From positions 1-64,000 of the forward strand of contig JABCYZ010000024.1 of NCBI GenBank assembly GCA_013289955.1: a stretch of DNA of 64,000 nt, read 5' to 3'. The position numbers and the translations under genes are program-made. Positions 16,515-26,238 of this stretch are shown here, piece by piece. The notes under the pieces were generated by a model. That model was given only the letters and a program-made list of their open reading frames with translations. It searched no databases and was not told the DNA's origin. The stretch comes from Acidobacteriota bacterium (GTDB lineage Bacteria; Acidobacteriota; Terriglobia; Acidiferrales; UBA7541). The number at the start of each line of letters is the position of its first letter. The stretch's first letter is position 1.

Positions 16515-19500
16515 CTAAAACTCCACCTTCAACGAGAACTGTACAATTCTGCCGAAGGAGTTCTGGTTCCCGAAGGCCGACGGGTACGCCGTCGACGATA
16601 TGGTGCCAAATTGCCCGCTAAGATCTTCCGGGCCGGAGGTCACTGGTCGAGCGAGGATGTGCCGGTTGGTGGCATTGAGCAAGTCCGCGCGAAGAAGGAC
16701 GTCTGTCCGTTCGGTGATTTTTGTGCGCTTGTTGATGCTGAAATCTTCGTTGAAGAAGGGCTGGCTTCGAACATTGCCGATGACGCGTCCCAAAGTGCCA
16801 AAGGTGTAAGGCACACCCGGGGTTCGAGCCGCGACGTAGTTGGGATCAAAAAACGCGGCGCAGTTGAAGTACAAGTCCGAACTTGGCAGGACTCCGAGGG
16901 CGGCATTGCCAGGATCGTCGACGAAGTGACCGTCTCCGGTGGGATCGCATTTGGCGGCGTGAAGCGAATTGATGGGGTTGAAGGTGCCATTGCGGACCGA
17001 AGCGCTGGTCAGGGGCTGGCCGGCAACCTGATCATATCGAATGCAGCCATTGAAAGCAGGAACGCCCGTAGCGCAACCAAAGGAGAGCGGTTGGCCCGAT
17101 TGATAACGCTGGACAGCGCCAACTTCCCAGCCGCCGACCACCCGATTTAGGATGCCGCCCTGGTTGAGGAACCTTTGACCCTGACCTATGGGCAGCTTGT
17201 AGAGGTAGCTCAGGACGAAGGTGTGGGGGATATCCTGCGTACTGAGGCTCTTGTCGCCCTTGTGGTCGTAGGGATTCTGCGGCGTGCCGCCGCCGGCGAA
17301 ATTTGCAAAGTCTGGCAAGATGCTGTCCGCCGCATCAGTAAGTGTCTTCGAGAAGGTGTAAGAAGCCAGGAGAGTGAGTCCATTGTTGAAGCGGTGACTC
17401 ACGGAAGTTTGAAGAGCGTCGTAGGAAGATTGGCCCTCGTTTTCGAGACAGCAGTCATCGTTGACAACGCTGTACTGCGGGAACCGGACCAGTGCCTGCG
17501 CGACCAGCGCGCTTGCTGGAAAACCAGCATACGGGGCGTTGACACCTGCCGCACTAATGGTCTCATTCAACTCGTTGCCCATGCTGAAAAAGCTGGGATT
17601 CAGCGTGTTGAGATTGTCGAATTGGGATCGCAGGTGTGTTCCTCGCGTGCCCACATAGGCGACATCCAGTAGCAGATCCCAAGGGAGTTTGTGTTGAACT
17701 TCTAGGCTCCAGTTCTGCACCATCGCCGGCCGCCCCCAGGAAGGATCGACATACCACGGACTGGCGAGAAAGCCGAGTTGGCCGGGGTCGAGGTTCGGAG
17801 GAGGTGGATAAGCCGGGAAACCGGTGCCAATGTTGAAGGCGGGCGAAAAACCGTTCGGGCTGGCGAACCCCGGGTTTGCGGTAAAGCCCTGCAGGAGGCC
17901 GCCAGCGCCAAAATCGGCATAGACGATGGGGCCGTAATAGATGGAGTAGCCGCCACGGAGGACGGTCTTCTGCTTCAAAAAGTCCGGAGCCCAGGCAAAC
18001 CCGACACGGGGGGCAAAATCCTTATAGTAAGTGTTGGCCCACTGCTCGTGGACATTTCCGTTTCTGCCCGCCCCAATGCCGGCAAACACCTCTGCGCCCG
18101 GGATGCCTCCTGCGTCGGGATCCGGGGTTGTTGGGCTGAAGTCCGTGTAGTTGCCGTGGACCTCGTAGCGAGGAGTGTCCACCGACCAGCGGAGCCCAAG
18201 ATTGAGTGTGAGGCTCGAAGTAACCTTCCAGTCGTCCTGCGCGAAGAACGCATAGTAACGTTGAACGAATTTTGGCGTTCCCGCGTAGGCCGAGGCATTG
18301 GCGTTATCCACCTGGCCAAGCTCGAAGCCGGCGAGGCCGTAGCCTGTACTGGGAGCGTTCAAAAAGGCGGCCGTTTCTCCGGTGCCGAAGTTGAAAGTTC
18401 CGGATTCGTTCTGCTGTGTAGTGGGATCAAAGACCTGGAGATTCAGATTGGTGCCGAACCGGAATGTATGCTTGCCGTGCACCCAGCTCAGCGTGTCGTT
18501 GACCGGATAACCGTTATCAATGGTATCGCCATTGATGTTGTAGCCGGCGCTGTCCAGTCCGCCGCCAAAATTGAAGACGGGGAATATATTGTTTGTTGGC
18601 AAGCCGGTGATGCCGAGTTTTTGGTCCCAATTGACTCCCAGGGCGCCAGAGCTTCCGACGTTTAGGCTGTTCGTGCGGTTGTAACCCACAGCAAATTGAT
18701 TCAAAAGGGTCGGCGTGAATGCATGATCCCAGCCAACTCGAATGTAGTGAGTAAAGAAGTTCTGAAATTGGCCGCCGGGATAGGCCGGACCGCTAAACTG
18801 AATGTCGAGAGGTTCATGGGCATTGTCGCGGCTGTTGTAAGTAAAAAAGACCTTGTCCTTCCAGCTGAAGTTATGGTCGATGCGGACGGTCATCAGAGTG
18901 TCATTGATGGTGCCGCTGGAACTGAAGTCGAGATTATTGGTCAGGTTCGAGTTTTGCGGCGCGGGGATTAAAGCCAGAACCGCCGCGGCCGTGGAATTGA
19001 CTGCTGGAATGACGTTATTCGTAGCGAACGGAAAACGGCAAGGGACGCCGCCGACGGTCGTAGTTGTCGCGGGATCAAATATCTGATTTTGCAGAACTTG
19101 CTGGCCAGTGCAGGGGTTGATCACAGGTTGCCCGCTAACGGTTACTGGCGGGCCCAGAAGTGCCGAGAAGTCGCCGGTTCTTTCAGCAGCAGTCGGGACG
19201 GTGCTGATGACCGTTGCGCCCTGATTCTGCTTGTACTGTTCCCAGGAAAAGAAGAAGAAGGTCTTGTCGTGGCCGTTGTAGAGCTTAGGAACCCAAACAG
19301 GGCCGCCGAAGGTAAGCCCGTAGTCGTTCTTGGTGTCTGGAGGGCGGGGGGTGCCGAAGGCGTTGTTGAACCACCCATTGGCGTTGAGATCGGCGTTCTG
19401 CATGATCTCATATACATCCCCGTGGTACGTATTTGTACCACCTTTGGTTGAAAACGTTTCCCACCCACCGGTCGAACGGTCGAAGTCGGCCGACGGCGTC

Positions 19501-20249
19501 GAAGTGACAACCTTAAACTGCCCGATGGCTTCGACCGAGGGCCCGGCTTCGTCAAACGAGGAGCCATTTTCGGAACGTTCCATGCTGGCGCCATCCAGCA
19601 ATACTTCCGTTCCAAAGTTTTGTCCGCCGCTGATTTTCGATTCGAAAACACCGCCGGCGCCATTGTTGGTGCCCGGTCCGGTGGTTCCGGGAACGAGAAA
19701 GACGAAGCCTTCCGGCGAACGCGTGGCGCCGACACCGCCCAGGGCCAAGGGGAGATCGAGTACTTGTTGTGTTGTGATCACCGTGCCCACGTCCGATGTC
19801 TGGGTTTCCAGATTCACGGCCTCCATGTTCACGGTCACGCTTTCACTCCCGCTGCCTGGCTGAAGCACAACATCTACGTTTCGAATCGAGCTCAATTCAA
19901 CGATCACGCCATGGGAGGTGGAAGCCTTGAAGCCGGGGGCGGCAACGGTCACGTCATAAGTGCCAACGAGCAAATCAGAAAAACGATAATCTCCGCTGCT
20001 GCCCGTCTTGACCTTGTACGTGGTTTGGGTATTGGCCTCGACAGCGGTTACATCGGCACCCACGACGACGCCACCAGAGGAGTCCGTAACGACGCCGGAG
20101 ATCGCTCCGCGCGTGGTTGTCTGGCCGCAAGCTACGCGTGAACCTAGGAAAAACAAAAGCAGAAAGCTTAGACAGAGTGCGCTAGCTCTGGAGGCGTTCC
20201 CAAGTGCGGATATGGACAAAGAATGCAGCTGCTCACCTTCCATCTTCAT
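16515..20249 (-). CDS. Oar-like TonB-dependent receptor with carboxypeptidase-regulatory domain
   Basis: The 1244-residue outer-membrane protein starts with a signal peptide (ALCLSFLLLFFLGSRVACG). A carboxypeptidase-regulatory-like beta-sandwich follows (RGAISGVVTDSSGGVVVGADVTAVE, then SGDYRFSDLLVGTYDVTVAAPGF), after that a plug domain and a long barrel with many aromatic and asparagine-rich loops. The last residues VQFSLKVEF end in Phe as required for barrel insertion. In Acidobacteriota this receptor class dominates the outer membrane and is thought to import oligosaccharides or peptides. It is downstream of the CRTAC-TPR-TPR operon but has its own upstream region with two LacI-type palindromes. 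Length and domains are complete. Confidence 0.93.
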   Translation of the reverse strand: MKMEGEQLHSLSISALGNASRASALCLSFLLLFFLGSRVACGQTTTRGAISGVVTDSSGGVVVGADVTAVEANTQTTYKVKTGSSGDYRFSDLLVGTYDVTVAAPGFKASTSHGVIVELSSIRNVDVVLQPGSGSESVTVNMEAVNLETQTSDVGTVITTQQVLDLPLALGGVGATRSPEGFVFLVPGTTGPGTNNGAGGVFESKISGGQNFGTEVLLDGASMERSENGSSFDEAGPSVEAIGQFKVVTSTPSADFDRSTGGWETFSTKGGTNTYHGDVYEIMQNADLNANGWFNNAFGTPRPPDTKNDYGLTFGGPVWVPKLYNGHDKTFFFFSWEQYKQNQGATVISTVPTAAERTGDFSALLGPPVTVSGQPVINPCTGQQVLQNQIFDPATTTTVGGVPCRFPFATNNVIPAVNSTAAAVLALIPAPQNSNLTNNLDFSSSGTINDTLMTVRIDHNFSWKDKVFFTYNSRDNAHEPLDIQFSGPAYPGGQFQNFFTHYIRVGWDHAFTPTLLNQFAVGYNRTNSLNVGSSGALGVNWDQKLGITGLPTNNIFPVFNFGGGLDSAGYNINGDTIDNGYPVNDTLSWVHGKHTFRFGTNLNLQVFDPTTQQNESGTFNFGTGETAAFLNAPSTGYGLAGFELGQVDNANASAYAGTPKFVQRYYAFFAQDDWKVTSSLTLNLGLRWSVDTPRYEVHGNYTDFSPTTPDPDAGGIPGAEVFAGIGAGRNGNVHEQWANTYYKDFAPRVGFAWAPDFLKQKTVLRGGYSIYYGPIVYADFGAGGLLQGFTANPGFASPNGFSPAFNIGTGFPAYPPPPNLDPGQLGFLASPWYVDPSWGRPAMVQNWSLEVQHKLPWDLLLDVAYVGTRGTHLRSQFDNLNTLNPSFFSMGNELNETISAAGVNAPYAGFPASALVAQALVRFPQYSVVNDDCCLENEGQSSYDALQTSVSHRFNNGLTLLASYTFSKTLTDAADSILPDFANFAGGGTPQNPYDHKGDKSLSTQDIPHTFVLSYLYKLPIGQGQRFLNQGGILNRVVGGWEVGAVQRYQSGQPLSFGCATGVPAFNGCIRYDQVAGQPLTSASVRNGTFNPINSLHAAKCDPTGDGHFVDDPGNAALGVLPSSDLYFNCAAFFDPNYVAARTPGVPYTFGTLGRVIGNVRSQPFFNEDFSINKRTKITERTDVLLRADLLNATNRHILARPVTSGPEDLSGQFGTISSTAYPSAFGNQNSFGRIVQFSLKVEF

Positions 20250-20352
20250 TGCTACCCCCTCTCAGGAATTCACTGTTTCCCTGGAGCCCAGAATCACGGC
20301 GGATCGTTCGACGGTAGGATGTTGGCAAAAGAAGGCAAAGTAGAGCTCCCGT

Positions 20353-20364
20353 GCAAACGTTTTC
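20353..20364. promoter_or_regulatory. LacI-type operator half-conserved (O2)
   Basis: GCAAACGTTTTC is one base away from the perfect palindrome 86 bases further upstream. The AAACGTTT core is the classical LacI/GalR-family recognition pattern. Confidence 0.4.
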
Positions 20365-20437
20365 TCGCACAGGTCCAAGGACTAGCCTTGCTACTAGTAA
20401 CACCACGCCTCCCCGGTAACATCTGCCTGAGTTTTCA

Positions 20438-20451
20438 AGCAAACGTTTGCT
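20438..20451. promoter_or_regulatory. LacI-type operator, perfect 14-bp palindrome (O1)
   Basis: AGCAAACGTTTGCT is perfectly symmetric with a central CG, the hallmark of LacI/GalR-family sites. It is located about 190 bases before the receptor start. With the related site at 20353 it could allow cooperative or looped repression. Confidence 0.55.
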
Positions 20452-20556
20452 CAAGTAATGCTTTTCTACTAGAGCCCGCAACAGCTGTCAAGAAGTTTAT
20501 TTCATGGGTCTGATTAAAAGCTTCTCTAACGCTTTTCGGGGGCCGCGCCGAGTCTT

Positions 20557-21876
20557 CTAGCGCTGAGTGGGAGGTTGAGCCGTGGAAGGCGCCAGAATAT
20601 GCGGCTGCTGAGTCCTTTTGGCCTTCTCTTCTTTGTCGAGTTCGAGCGCTATCTGCAGCTCGCGGTTTGATTCTTCCCCCCGGCCGAGGCGCTTTAAATC
20701 CAGGCCGTAATAGTAGTGCGCCGGTTGGTACTTGGGGCTGCTCTCTAATGCCGCTTTGAAAAAGTCTTCCGCCGCCTGGTATCGCTTTTGCCGGTAGGCA
20801 ACGATGCCCATCCCCGTCAGCGCACCCCCGTGATGTGGATCGCGGCTGAGAACTTCCCGGAACCGGGTGGAAGCCTCGTCAAACTCCCCGGCGTTCAGCA
20901 AAATGTCGCCCAACTCGTAATACGATTCGGACTGGGCCGGTGCGATCTCGATGGAGCGCTCGAACTCCTTCCGTGCTTCTTCGCTTCGCTCCAGCATGCG
21001 CAAAATGCGTCCCAGGCCATAATGTGCGGTTGGATCGCCAGGCCGTTCGGCGAGGTAGTCGCGCATATGCTGTTCGGCCGATGGCATTTCCTGGACAGCA
21101 AGCTCTGCGCGAGCCAGCGCATACACCGTTTGAGGGTCACTCTGACTGAGAGAATGTGCTTCCCGAAGGACCAGCAAAGCATCCTGGTTCAAAGACATCT
21201 CCAGCTCCATCATTCCCAGGTCAAAAAGCAGATGCGATTCATGCGGGTCGGCATTTCTCGCTTCGAGGAGAATTCCCAGCGCTGCTTCAGGATCCTTTTT
21301 CGCTCGCGCCGCCAGGGCCAGCTGCTCGGCCAATGCCATCAACCCGCGTTTGGCGGTGGCACTCCCGGGATCAGCCTTGAGTGCGATTTCATATTCTCGT
21401 AGCGATTCTTCAGGACGCGCGAGGTTGACCAGGAGTAGAGCGAGGTTTTCATGAGCTGCGGCGAGTTGCGGGTTGATCCTGATGGCCTGCCGAAAAAGGT
21501 CTTCAGCCTGTGCGTTCTCTAACCGCTCGGCGTGGATCACTCCCAGAAGAACGAGCGCCCTTGCTTCCTGCGGATCTTCCTTCAAGATGCGCATCAAAAG
21601 GGACTCTGCTTCCGGCAATTCGTGGGCTGCGATCTTCGAGGCTGCTGCACTCAACTCCGCGGACCGCTTTGGAGTGGTAACTTCCTTACTCTGTGATTGA
21701 TTTCCGCGCGGCGGAAGGGAGGAAGAACTCAGGAGAGGCGAAGCGCGTCCCGGAGAGAGGAAAAATGCAGCCAAAAGGGAAACGGCCAGTGCTTTGGCAA
21801 ATCGCCGCCCGCACACCCGGGTGAGCACTTGGTGACCTTCGGTCCTAAGGATTCTGGTCAACTTCCCGTTCGGCAT
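20557..21876 (-). CDS. TPR-repeat protein, exported
   Basis: From the ATG at 21876 the product is about 439 residues. The signal-like segment FAKALAVSLLAAFFLSPGRA is followed by about nine tetratricopeptide repeats (A..LLGVIHAERLENAQAEDLFRQAIRINP, LG..L..LERSEEARKEFERSIEIAPA, and so on). A charged, proline-rich tail ends the protein. TPR scaffolds bind partner proteins, and in this position the likely partners are the CRTAC protein and the Oar receptor. It overlaps the end of the preceding TPR gene by 32 bases, so the two are co-translated. A longer start at 21918 is possible but lies deep inside the upstream gene. Confidence 0.85.
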   Translation of the reverse strand: MPNGKLTRILRTEGHQVLTRVCGRRFAKALAVSLLAAFFLSPGRASPLLSSSSLPPRGNQSQSKEVTTPKRSAELSAAASKIAAHELPEAESLLMRILKEDPQEARALVLLGVIHAERLENAQAEDLFRQAIRINPQLAAAHENLALLLVNLARPEESLREYEIALKADPGSATAKRGLMALAEQLALAARAKKDPEAALGILLEARNADPHESHLLFDLGMMELEMSLNQDALLVLREAHSLSQSDPQTVYALARAELAVQEMPSAEQHMRDYLAERPGDPTAHYGLGRILRMLERSEEARKEFERSIEIAPAQSESYYELGDILLNAGEFDEASTRFREVLSRDPHHGGALTGMGIVAYRQKRYQAAEDFFKAALESSPKYQPAHYYYGLDLKRLGRGEESNRELQIALELDKEEKAKRTQQPHILAPSTAQPPTQR

Positions 21877-23038
21877 GTGCTTTCTTCCGTTGCTCAAGGT
21901 TTGCGGACTCACGTGCATCGGCGGCCGCCTTCAAACGCTCGAATTCTTGCATGGCGCGCTCCACGTCCTGGGGCCTCTTCATGACGCGGTAGAGCCGCCC
22001 GAGTTGGTAGTAGGTCCGCTGGGCAAGCTCGCTCTCGGGAGAATCCTTGATGACGAGCTTGAATTGCTCTTCCGCCGCAGCATTTTGCCCAACTTGCGCC
22101 AGTCCGCGCCCCAAATAATATCTCGCGTCCGTGAAATTCGGCTTTTCCTTGAGGACCTCTTGAAGGACGGGAAGCGCGGCGGGGCCATTCCCCCGCTCCA
22201 CGCGAATTTCACCGAGGTAGTACATCGCCATTAGATTTTGTGGGTCGAGTTCGAGCTCGCGGGAATACGCCTGCTCGGCTTTGTCCAATTGGGTGGACAT
22301 GCGATAAGCATCACCAAGCCCCTCATTGAGACTCGGTGCGGTGGGCGCGATCTGGATGGCCTTCTGATATTCCGCGATCGCATCCATATAGCGTTCCGAC
22401 TCCGCATATGCCTGGCCGAGAACTTGATGGACGCGCCAAGACTTTGGATCGGCTTCATACATTTCCTGATAGCTGCGGTTCGAGACGGTGAGATGAGCGC
22501 GGCCACGGTGGTAAAGAATGTCAACATCCTTGGGGGCAAGCTCGGCGGCTTTGTCGAGTGGCGCTATCGCCGCTTCGGGTTCGCCAGCGGCCAACTCTAC
22601 TACTCCGAGCCACATCAGCGCGTTTGCGTCCTTGGGACTAAGTTTTATTTCGCGCTGAATCGCGGTACGCGCGCGGGAGAAGTCATTTGTTTTGTAATAA
22701 GCGATGCCCAAAAAAAGATTCGCACCTCGCAGGTCGGGTTTCAGGCGCAGCGCCGATTGAAAATCACCGGCGGCATCTGCCATCTGACCTTGTTCCTGAC
22801 GGGCGAGCCCGCGATTGAAAAAGGCCTCTGCAAAAGCCGGACGCTCGGCGATGACCGCGTCAAACTCCTTGATGGCTTTTCCGAAATCTCCGTCCGTCAA
22901 TGCCTGCGTGCCGATTTGAAAGTGATCGTCGGCCGATAGTCTCGCCTGTTGCGCAGGAAGGGTCGTCCCGGCAAGGCAGACAACAAGTAGTAGCGCCAGA
23001 AGCGGCGCATTTCGGCGTGCACGCGGAAATGCGGTCAA
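21845..23038 (-). CDS. TPR-repeat protein, exported
   Basis: I choose the TTG at 23038. It overlaps the stop of the CRTAC gene as TTGA, has AAAGGAG five bases upstream, and begins directly with a signal peptide (RNAPLLALLLVVCLAGTTLPAQQ). The frame itself extends 30 codons further upstream without this support. The mature protein has about ten TPR units (DHFQIGTQALTDGDFGKAIKEFDAVIAERP, AFFNRGLARQEQGQMADAAGDFQSALRLKP, and similar) and a basic C-terminus. It is the second gene of the CRTAC-TPR-TPR operon, and presumably a periplasmic scaffold for surface-polymer or glycan handling. Confidence 0.85.
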   Translation of the reverse strand: MTAFPRARRNAPLLALLLVVCLAGTTLPAQQARLSADDHFQIGTQALTDGDFGKAIKEFDAVIAERPAFAEAFFNRGLARQEQGQMADAAGDFQSALRLKPDLRGANLFLGIAYYKTNDFSRARTAIQREIKLSPKDANALMWLGVVELAAGEPEAAIAPLDKAAELAPKDVDILYHRGRAHLTVSNRSYQEMYEADPKSWRVHQVLGQAYAESERYMDAIAEYQKAIQIAPTAPSLNEGLGDAYRMSTQLDKAEQAYSRELELDPQNLMAMYYLGEIRVERGNGPAALPVLQEVLKEKPNFTDARYYLGRGLAQVGQNAAAEEQFKLVIKDSPESELAQRTYYQLGRLYRVMKRPQDVERAMQEFERLKAAADARESANLEQRKKAHAEREVDQNP

Positions 23039-24783
23039 TGAGTCTCCTTTGCGTCCGGGGGTTCTTCGATCTTCACCAATCGATCGCCCTGCACGCTGCT
23101 CAGATGCTGCACGGTTCCGCCGGGCCATCGAATCTCGATACTCTTCGCCTCGGTGTTTTGCCCCAAGCCGAAATGGACGCGTTTGTCGCTCGCCGAAAGA
23201 TAACTGCCGGCGGTGCTGACCATCGCATACTGGGAGCCATCCTTGGTCGTCAACTTGATTTGCGCGCCGATCGCATCGCGATTGCTCTTGTGTCCTGTCA
23301 GTTGCAGTGAAATCCAGTGATTGGCTGTCCGTGTTACATTACGCAGAATGTACGCGGGGCCGTCATTGGTTGTAATCACTGCGTCGACGCGCCCGTCATT
23401 GTCGATGTCCCCCGTCGCCAGCCCGCGCGCCACCCATTTTTTTGCGAAAACGGGTCCGGAAGAGGCCGTGACATCCGTAAAGTCCTTCCCGCCGTTGTTT
23501 TTCGCGAGCAAAAGCGGTTCCCGGTAATGCAATTGCGGCGATGACAGCTCAATCGTATCTAAATCGTGCCCCTGGGCAATGAGCAGGTCTTTCCAGCCGT
23601 CATTGTCGTAATCCAGGAAGCGAACCCCCCACCCGGAATGCATCACCGTCATGGCTGCGATCCCCGTGGGTCCGCTCGCGTAGGTAAACGATCCGTCGCC
23701 GGTATTCCTGTAGATCGCATAACGTTGATTCGCCAGATTCGTGATCACCAGATCGGGCCAGCCGTCGTTGTCGTAATCGGTGAAATCAATGCCCATCCCG
23801 GCGTATGTCTTCCCGTTGTCATCGAGAGCGATTTCAGAGGAAAGCCCTACTTCGGTAAATTTTCCGCCGCCATCGTTGTGATACAGGAATTCCGGCATCG
23901 AATCGTTGGCGATGACTATGTCGGGACGTCCGTCCTTGTCGTAGTCGCCGATGGCCACTCCCAATCCCTTGCCGGGCTTAGCGAATCCAGCCTGCTGCGT
24001 CACCTCCGTGAAATGGCCATTCCCATCATTGTGATAGAGCATCGGCGCTATCGGTGAAAATAGATCCGGGTGACAATAGGCGCGATAGCCCTCCCGGTGC
24101 TCGCCGCACCAGAAATCGTCCCAGTCCCAGGTCACATAACGCAATACCACCAGATCCAGCAATCCGTCGTTGTCGTAATCTACCCACGCAGCGCTCGTAG
24201 ACCAGCCAGACCCTGCCAAACCGGCGCTGGCCGTAACATCCGAAAACGTTCCGTCGCCATTGTTATGGTACAGAGTGTTCCGCCCGTAGCTGGTGACGAA
24301 CAGGTCTTCATAGCCGTCATTGTCATAGTCACCCACGGCCACTCCCATTCCATATCCGATCCCCTGAAGACCGGCCTTCTCAGTGACGTCTTCGAACGTA
24401 CCATCTGCCTTCTGGTGAAAGAGGCGGTTCCAAGTGCCTGGACCATCTTTTTGCGGGATTGTTCCTTTCAGGGTCGGATCGGCGATTGGTGCTCCGTTGA
24501 CCAAAAAGATGTCGAGCCGCCCGTCGTTGTCGTAGTCGAACAACGCCACCCCGGACCCCATCGTTTCGATGAGGTATTTTTTCGACGTGTGAGAGCTCAC
24601 GTACCGAAAATTCACGCCGCTAGCTTCCGTGATGTCTTCAAACGCTGCAGGTGCAGCGAGTCGCGTGCTGGGAGAAGACGGCGTTTCCGCCGCCGACGAC
24701 AACCAAACCAGAGCGATCGCCAGAGTGGATGCGAGCGGGACTGCCCATGCTGCCACGGCGGCCATTCGAAGGACGAAGCGCAT
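23035..24783 (-). CDS. CRTAC1-type protein with FG-GAP/VCBS repeats and ASPIC/UnbV domain
   Basis: The 582-residue exported protein has a signal peptide (AVPLASTLAIALVWLSSAA). Five to six repeats of the calcium-binding type follow, each with a DYDNDG motif (ALFDYDNDGRLDIFLVNG, VGDYDNDGYEDLFVTS, WVDYDNDGLLDLVVL, IGDYDKDGRPDIVIAND, FTDYDNDGWPDLVITN, FLDYDNDGWKDLLIAQGHD). The C-terminus carries the ASPIC/UnbV domain (IEIRWPGGTVQHLSSVQGD). Such propellers bind ligands at the cell surface; family members often sit with TPR and TonB-receptor genes, as here. It is the first gene of the operon, and a LacI-like palindrome lies 12 bases before its ATG. Confidence 0.93.
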   Translation of the reverse strand: MRFVLRMAAVAAWAVPLASTLAIALVWLSSAAETPSSPSTRLAAPAAFEDITEASGVNFRYVSSHTSKKYLIETMGSGVALFDYDNDGRLDIFLVNGAPIADPTLKGTIPQKDGPGTWNRLFHQKADGTFEDVTEKAGLQGIGYGMGVAVGDYDNDGYEDLFVTSYGRNTLYHNNGDGTFSDVTASAGLAGSGWSTSAAWVDYDNDGLLDLVVLRYVTWDWDDFWCGEHREGYRAYCHPDLFSPIAPMLYHNDGNGHFTEVTQQAGFAKPGKGLGVAIGDYDKDGRPDIVIANDSMPEFLYHNDGGGKFTEVGLSSEIALDDNGKTYAGMGIDFTDYDNDGWPDLVITNLANQRYAIYRNTGDGSFTYASGPTGIAAMTVMHSGWGVRFLDYDNDGWKDLLIAQGHDLDTIELSSPQLHYREPLLLAKNNGGKDFTDVTASSGPVFAKKWVARGLATGDIDNDGRVDAVITTNDGPAYILRNVTRTANHWISLQLTGHKSNRDAIGAQIKLTTKDGSQYAMVSTAGSYLSASDKRVHFGLGQNTEAKSIEIRWPGGTVQHLSSVQGDRLVKIEEPPDAKETH

Positions 24784-24794
24784 CGGATGAGCAG

Positions 24795-24806
24795 GAAAAC
24801 GCTTTC
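24795..24806. promoter_or_regulatory. LacI/cre-like operator before the CRTAC operon
   Basis: GAAAACGCTTTC matches the LacI-family/cre pattern and begins 12 bases upstream of the CRTAC ATG, where a bound repressor would block translation or transcription start. Related sites lie before the Oar receptor. Confidence 0.45.
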
Positions 24807-25001
24807 TCCAATGGCATTGTAGACGCGTTTCCGGGGACAGGCAACGTAGACCAAAGACCAGATCTTGTCATTCTTTCTGGTCCGTGCGGTGTGCTTCGAG
24901 GCACGCCCGGCCTTCCCAGAGCCAGTTGCGGAAGGGTCAAGAATACGCTTACTCTGTTCCTGTCGGAACAACAGGTGCTGTCTTTTCTGGCAAACTTCGC
25001 G

Positions 25002-26051
25002 ATGAGTAAGAGAGCGGCCGCATGTGTTCTCGCTTCCGCCCTCTGGACCCTCCTAGCCCGCGGCGGATTTGCGCAGTCCAATTCTTTCGATGACGCCATG
25101 ACACTGTTTCGACAGAAACAGTGGGCCGCGGCGGCAGCGGCTTTTGAAAACGTCGAAAAATCCGAACCTGCCAAGACGGCCGCTCTGCTTTTCGCTGGAA
25201 AATCATTGGTGAACCTGGAGCATTTCGCGGAGGCGGCCAACGCACTTTCCGCCTATCTCGCGTCCCACCCCGAATCGGATGAAGCCGCCTATCTTCTCGC
25301 GTATACGAAGTTCCGCGAAAATAAACCTGTGGACTCCTTGAATCTGTTTACCGCGGCGGCCAAAATCAAGCCGCCTCATGCCGATGACCTCAAGATCGTC
25401 GCGCTCGATTACGCACTGCTCGAGGATCAGGCGAACGCCGCCAAATACCTGGAGCAAGCACTTAGGATGCAGCCCGGCAATATCGAAGTCCTCTATTATT
25501 TGGGACGCGTGCGCTACCAGCAAAATCAATTTGATCTTGCCATCAAGGCTTTTGAGGACGTTTTAAATCGCGACCCTACCCATGCCAAGGCTCAGAACAA
25601 TCTCGGCCTGAGCCTCGAAGCCATGAATCGGACCGAGGAAGCAATGACTGCCTACCGCAAGGCCGTGGCACTGGACAAGTCGTCGAATCACCATTCCGAG
25701 CAACCTTACCTGAACCTGGCGACTCTGCTCATAAGGTTGGACAAAGCCACTGAATCCGTGCCGCTCTTACGTCAGGCCGTGCTCATCGCGCCTGACTCCG
25801 GCCAAGTCCATTACCAGCTTGGCAAGGCATTGTTCAACCTGGACCGGTTGGAGGAGGCTCGGTCTGAACTGCAGGAATCCCTGAGGCTTCAGCCGGCCGA
25901 GAGTTCCACACACTACTTGTTGGGCCGACTTTACCGCCGCCTAGGCGACGCCGAAGCCGCGACTCGCGAATTTGCTCTGACCGAGGACTTGCTCGACGCG
26001 AAACGACGCAAATTGGCGCCTACGGGACAGGAACCGGCGAAGCCCCAATAA
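25002..26051 (+). CDS. TPR-repeat protein, exported, divergent from CRTAC operon
   Basis: The ATG at 25002 starts a 349-residue protein with signal peptide MSKRAAACVLASALWTLLARGGFAQ. Longer frames upstream are not signal-like. About eight TPR units follow (AAKYLEQALRMQPGNIEVLYYLGRVRYQQNQFDLAIKAFEDVLNRDP, NNLGLSLEAMNRTEEAMTAYRKAVALDK, and others), with a short basic tail. The gene is transcribed away from the CRTAC operon from a 218-base shared spacer, so the two are probably co-regulated. Convergent with the alpha-2-macroglobulin gene downstream. Likely a periplasmic protein-interaction scaffold. Confidence 0.85.
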   Translation: MSKRAAACVLASALWTLLARGGFAQSNSFDDAMTLFRQKQWAAAAAAFENVEKSEPAKTAALLFAGKSLVNLEHFAEAANALSAYLASHPESDEAAYLLAYTKFRENKPVDSLNLFTAAAKIKPPHADDLKIVALDYALLEDQANAAKYLEQALRMQPGNIEVLYYLGRVRYQQNQFDLAIKAFEDVLNRDPTHAKAQNNLGLSLEAMNRTEEAMTAYRKAVALDKSSNHHSEQPYLNLATLLIRLDKATESVPLLRQAVLIAPDSGQVHYQLGKALFNLDRLEEARSELQESLRLQPAESSTHYLLGRLYRRLGDAEAATREFALTEDLLDAKRRKLAPTGQEPAKPQ

Positions 26052-26238
26052 CGATCGGGAGCAGGCTTGCTGTCCCCATTGGATCCGAAGTCTCACCAGC
26101 ATCGGTGCCACTCCGTCCACTCCATTGGTTTCTGACAGAAGCCGGCAGCCGGATTACAAGCGAGCGGCCGTCGATGTATTCCTTCTTCTTGGCAAAAGAA
26201 AACCAGAGAGCGAAACTCTTTTTGTGCGGCGCGTCAGG

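Larger units (their letters stand above)
20250..20556. other. Regulatory region of the Oar receptor gene
   Basis: The 307 bases between the receptor and the TPR gene hold no protein-like frame, but two LacI-type palindromes (20353-20364 and 20438-20451). I infer the receptor promoter lies here, since the TPR operon upstream would otherwise need to read across it. Confidence 0.5.
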
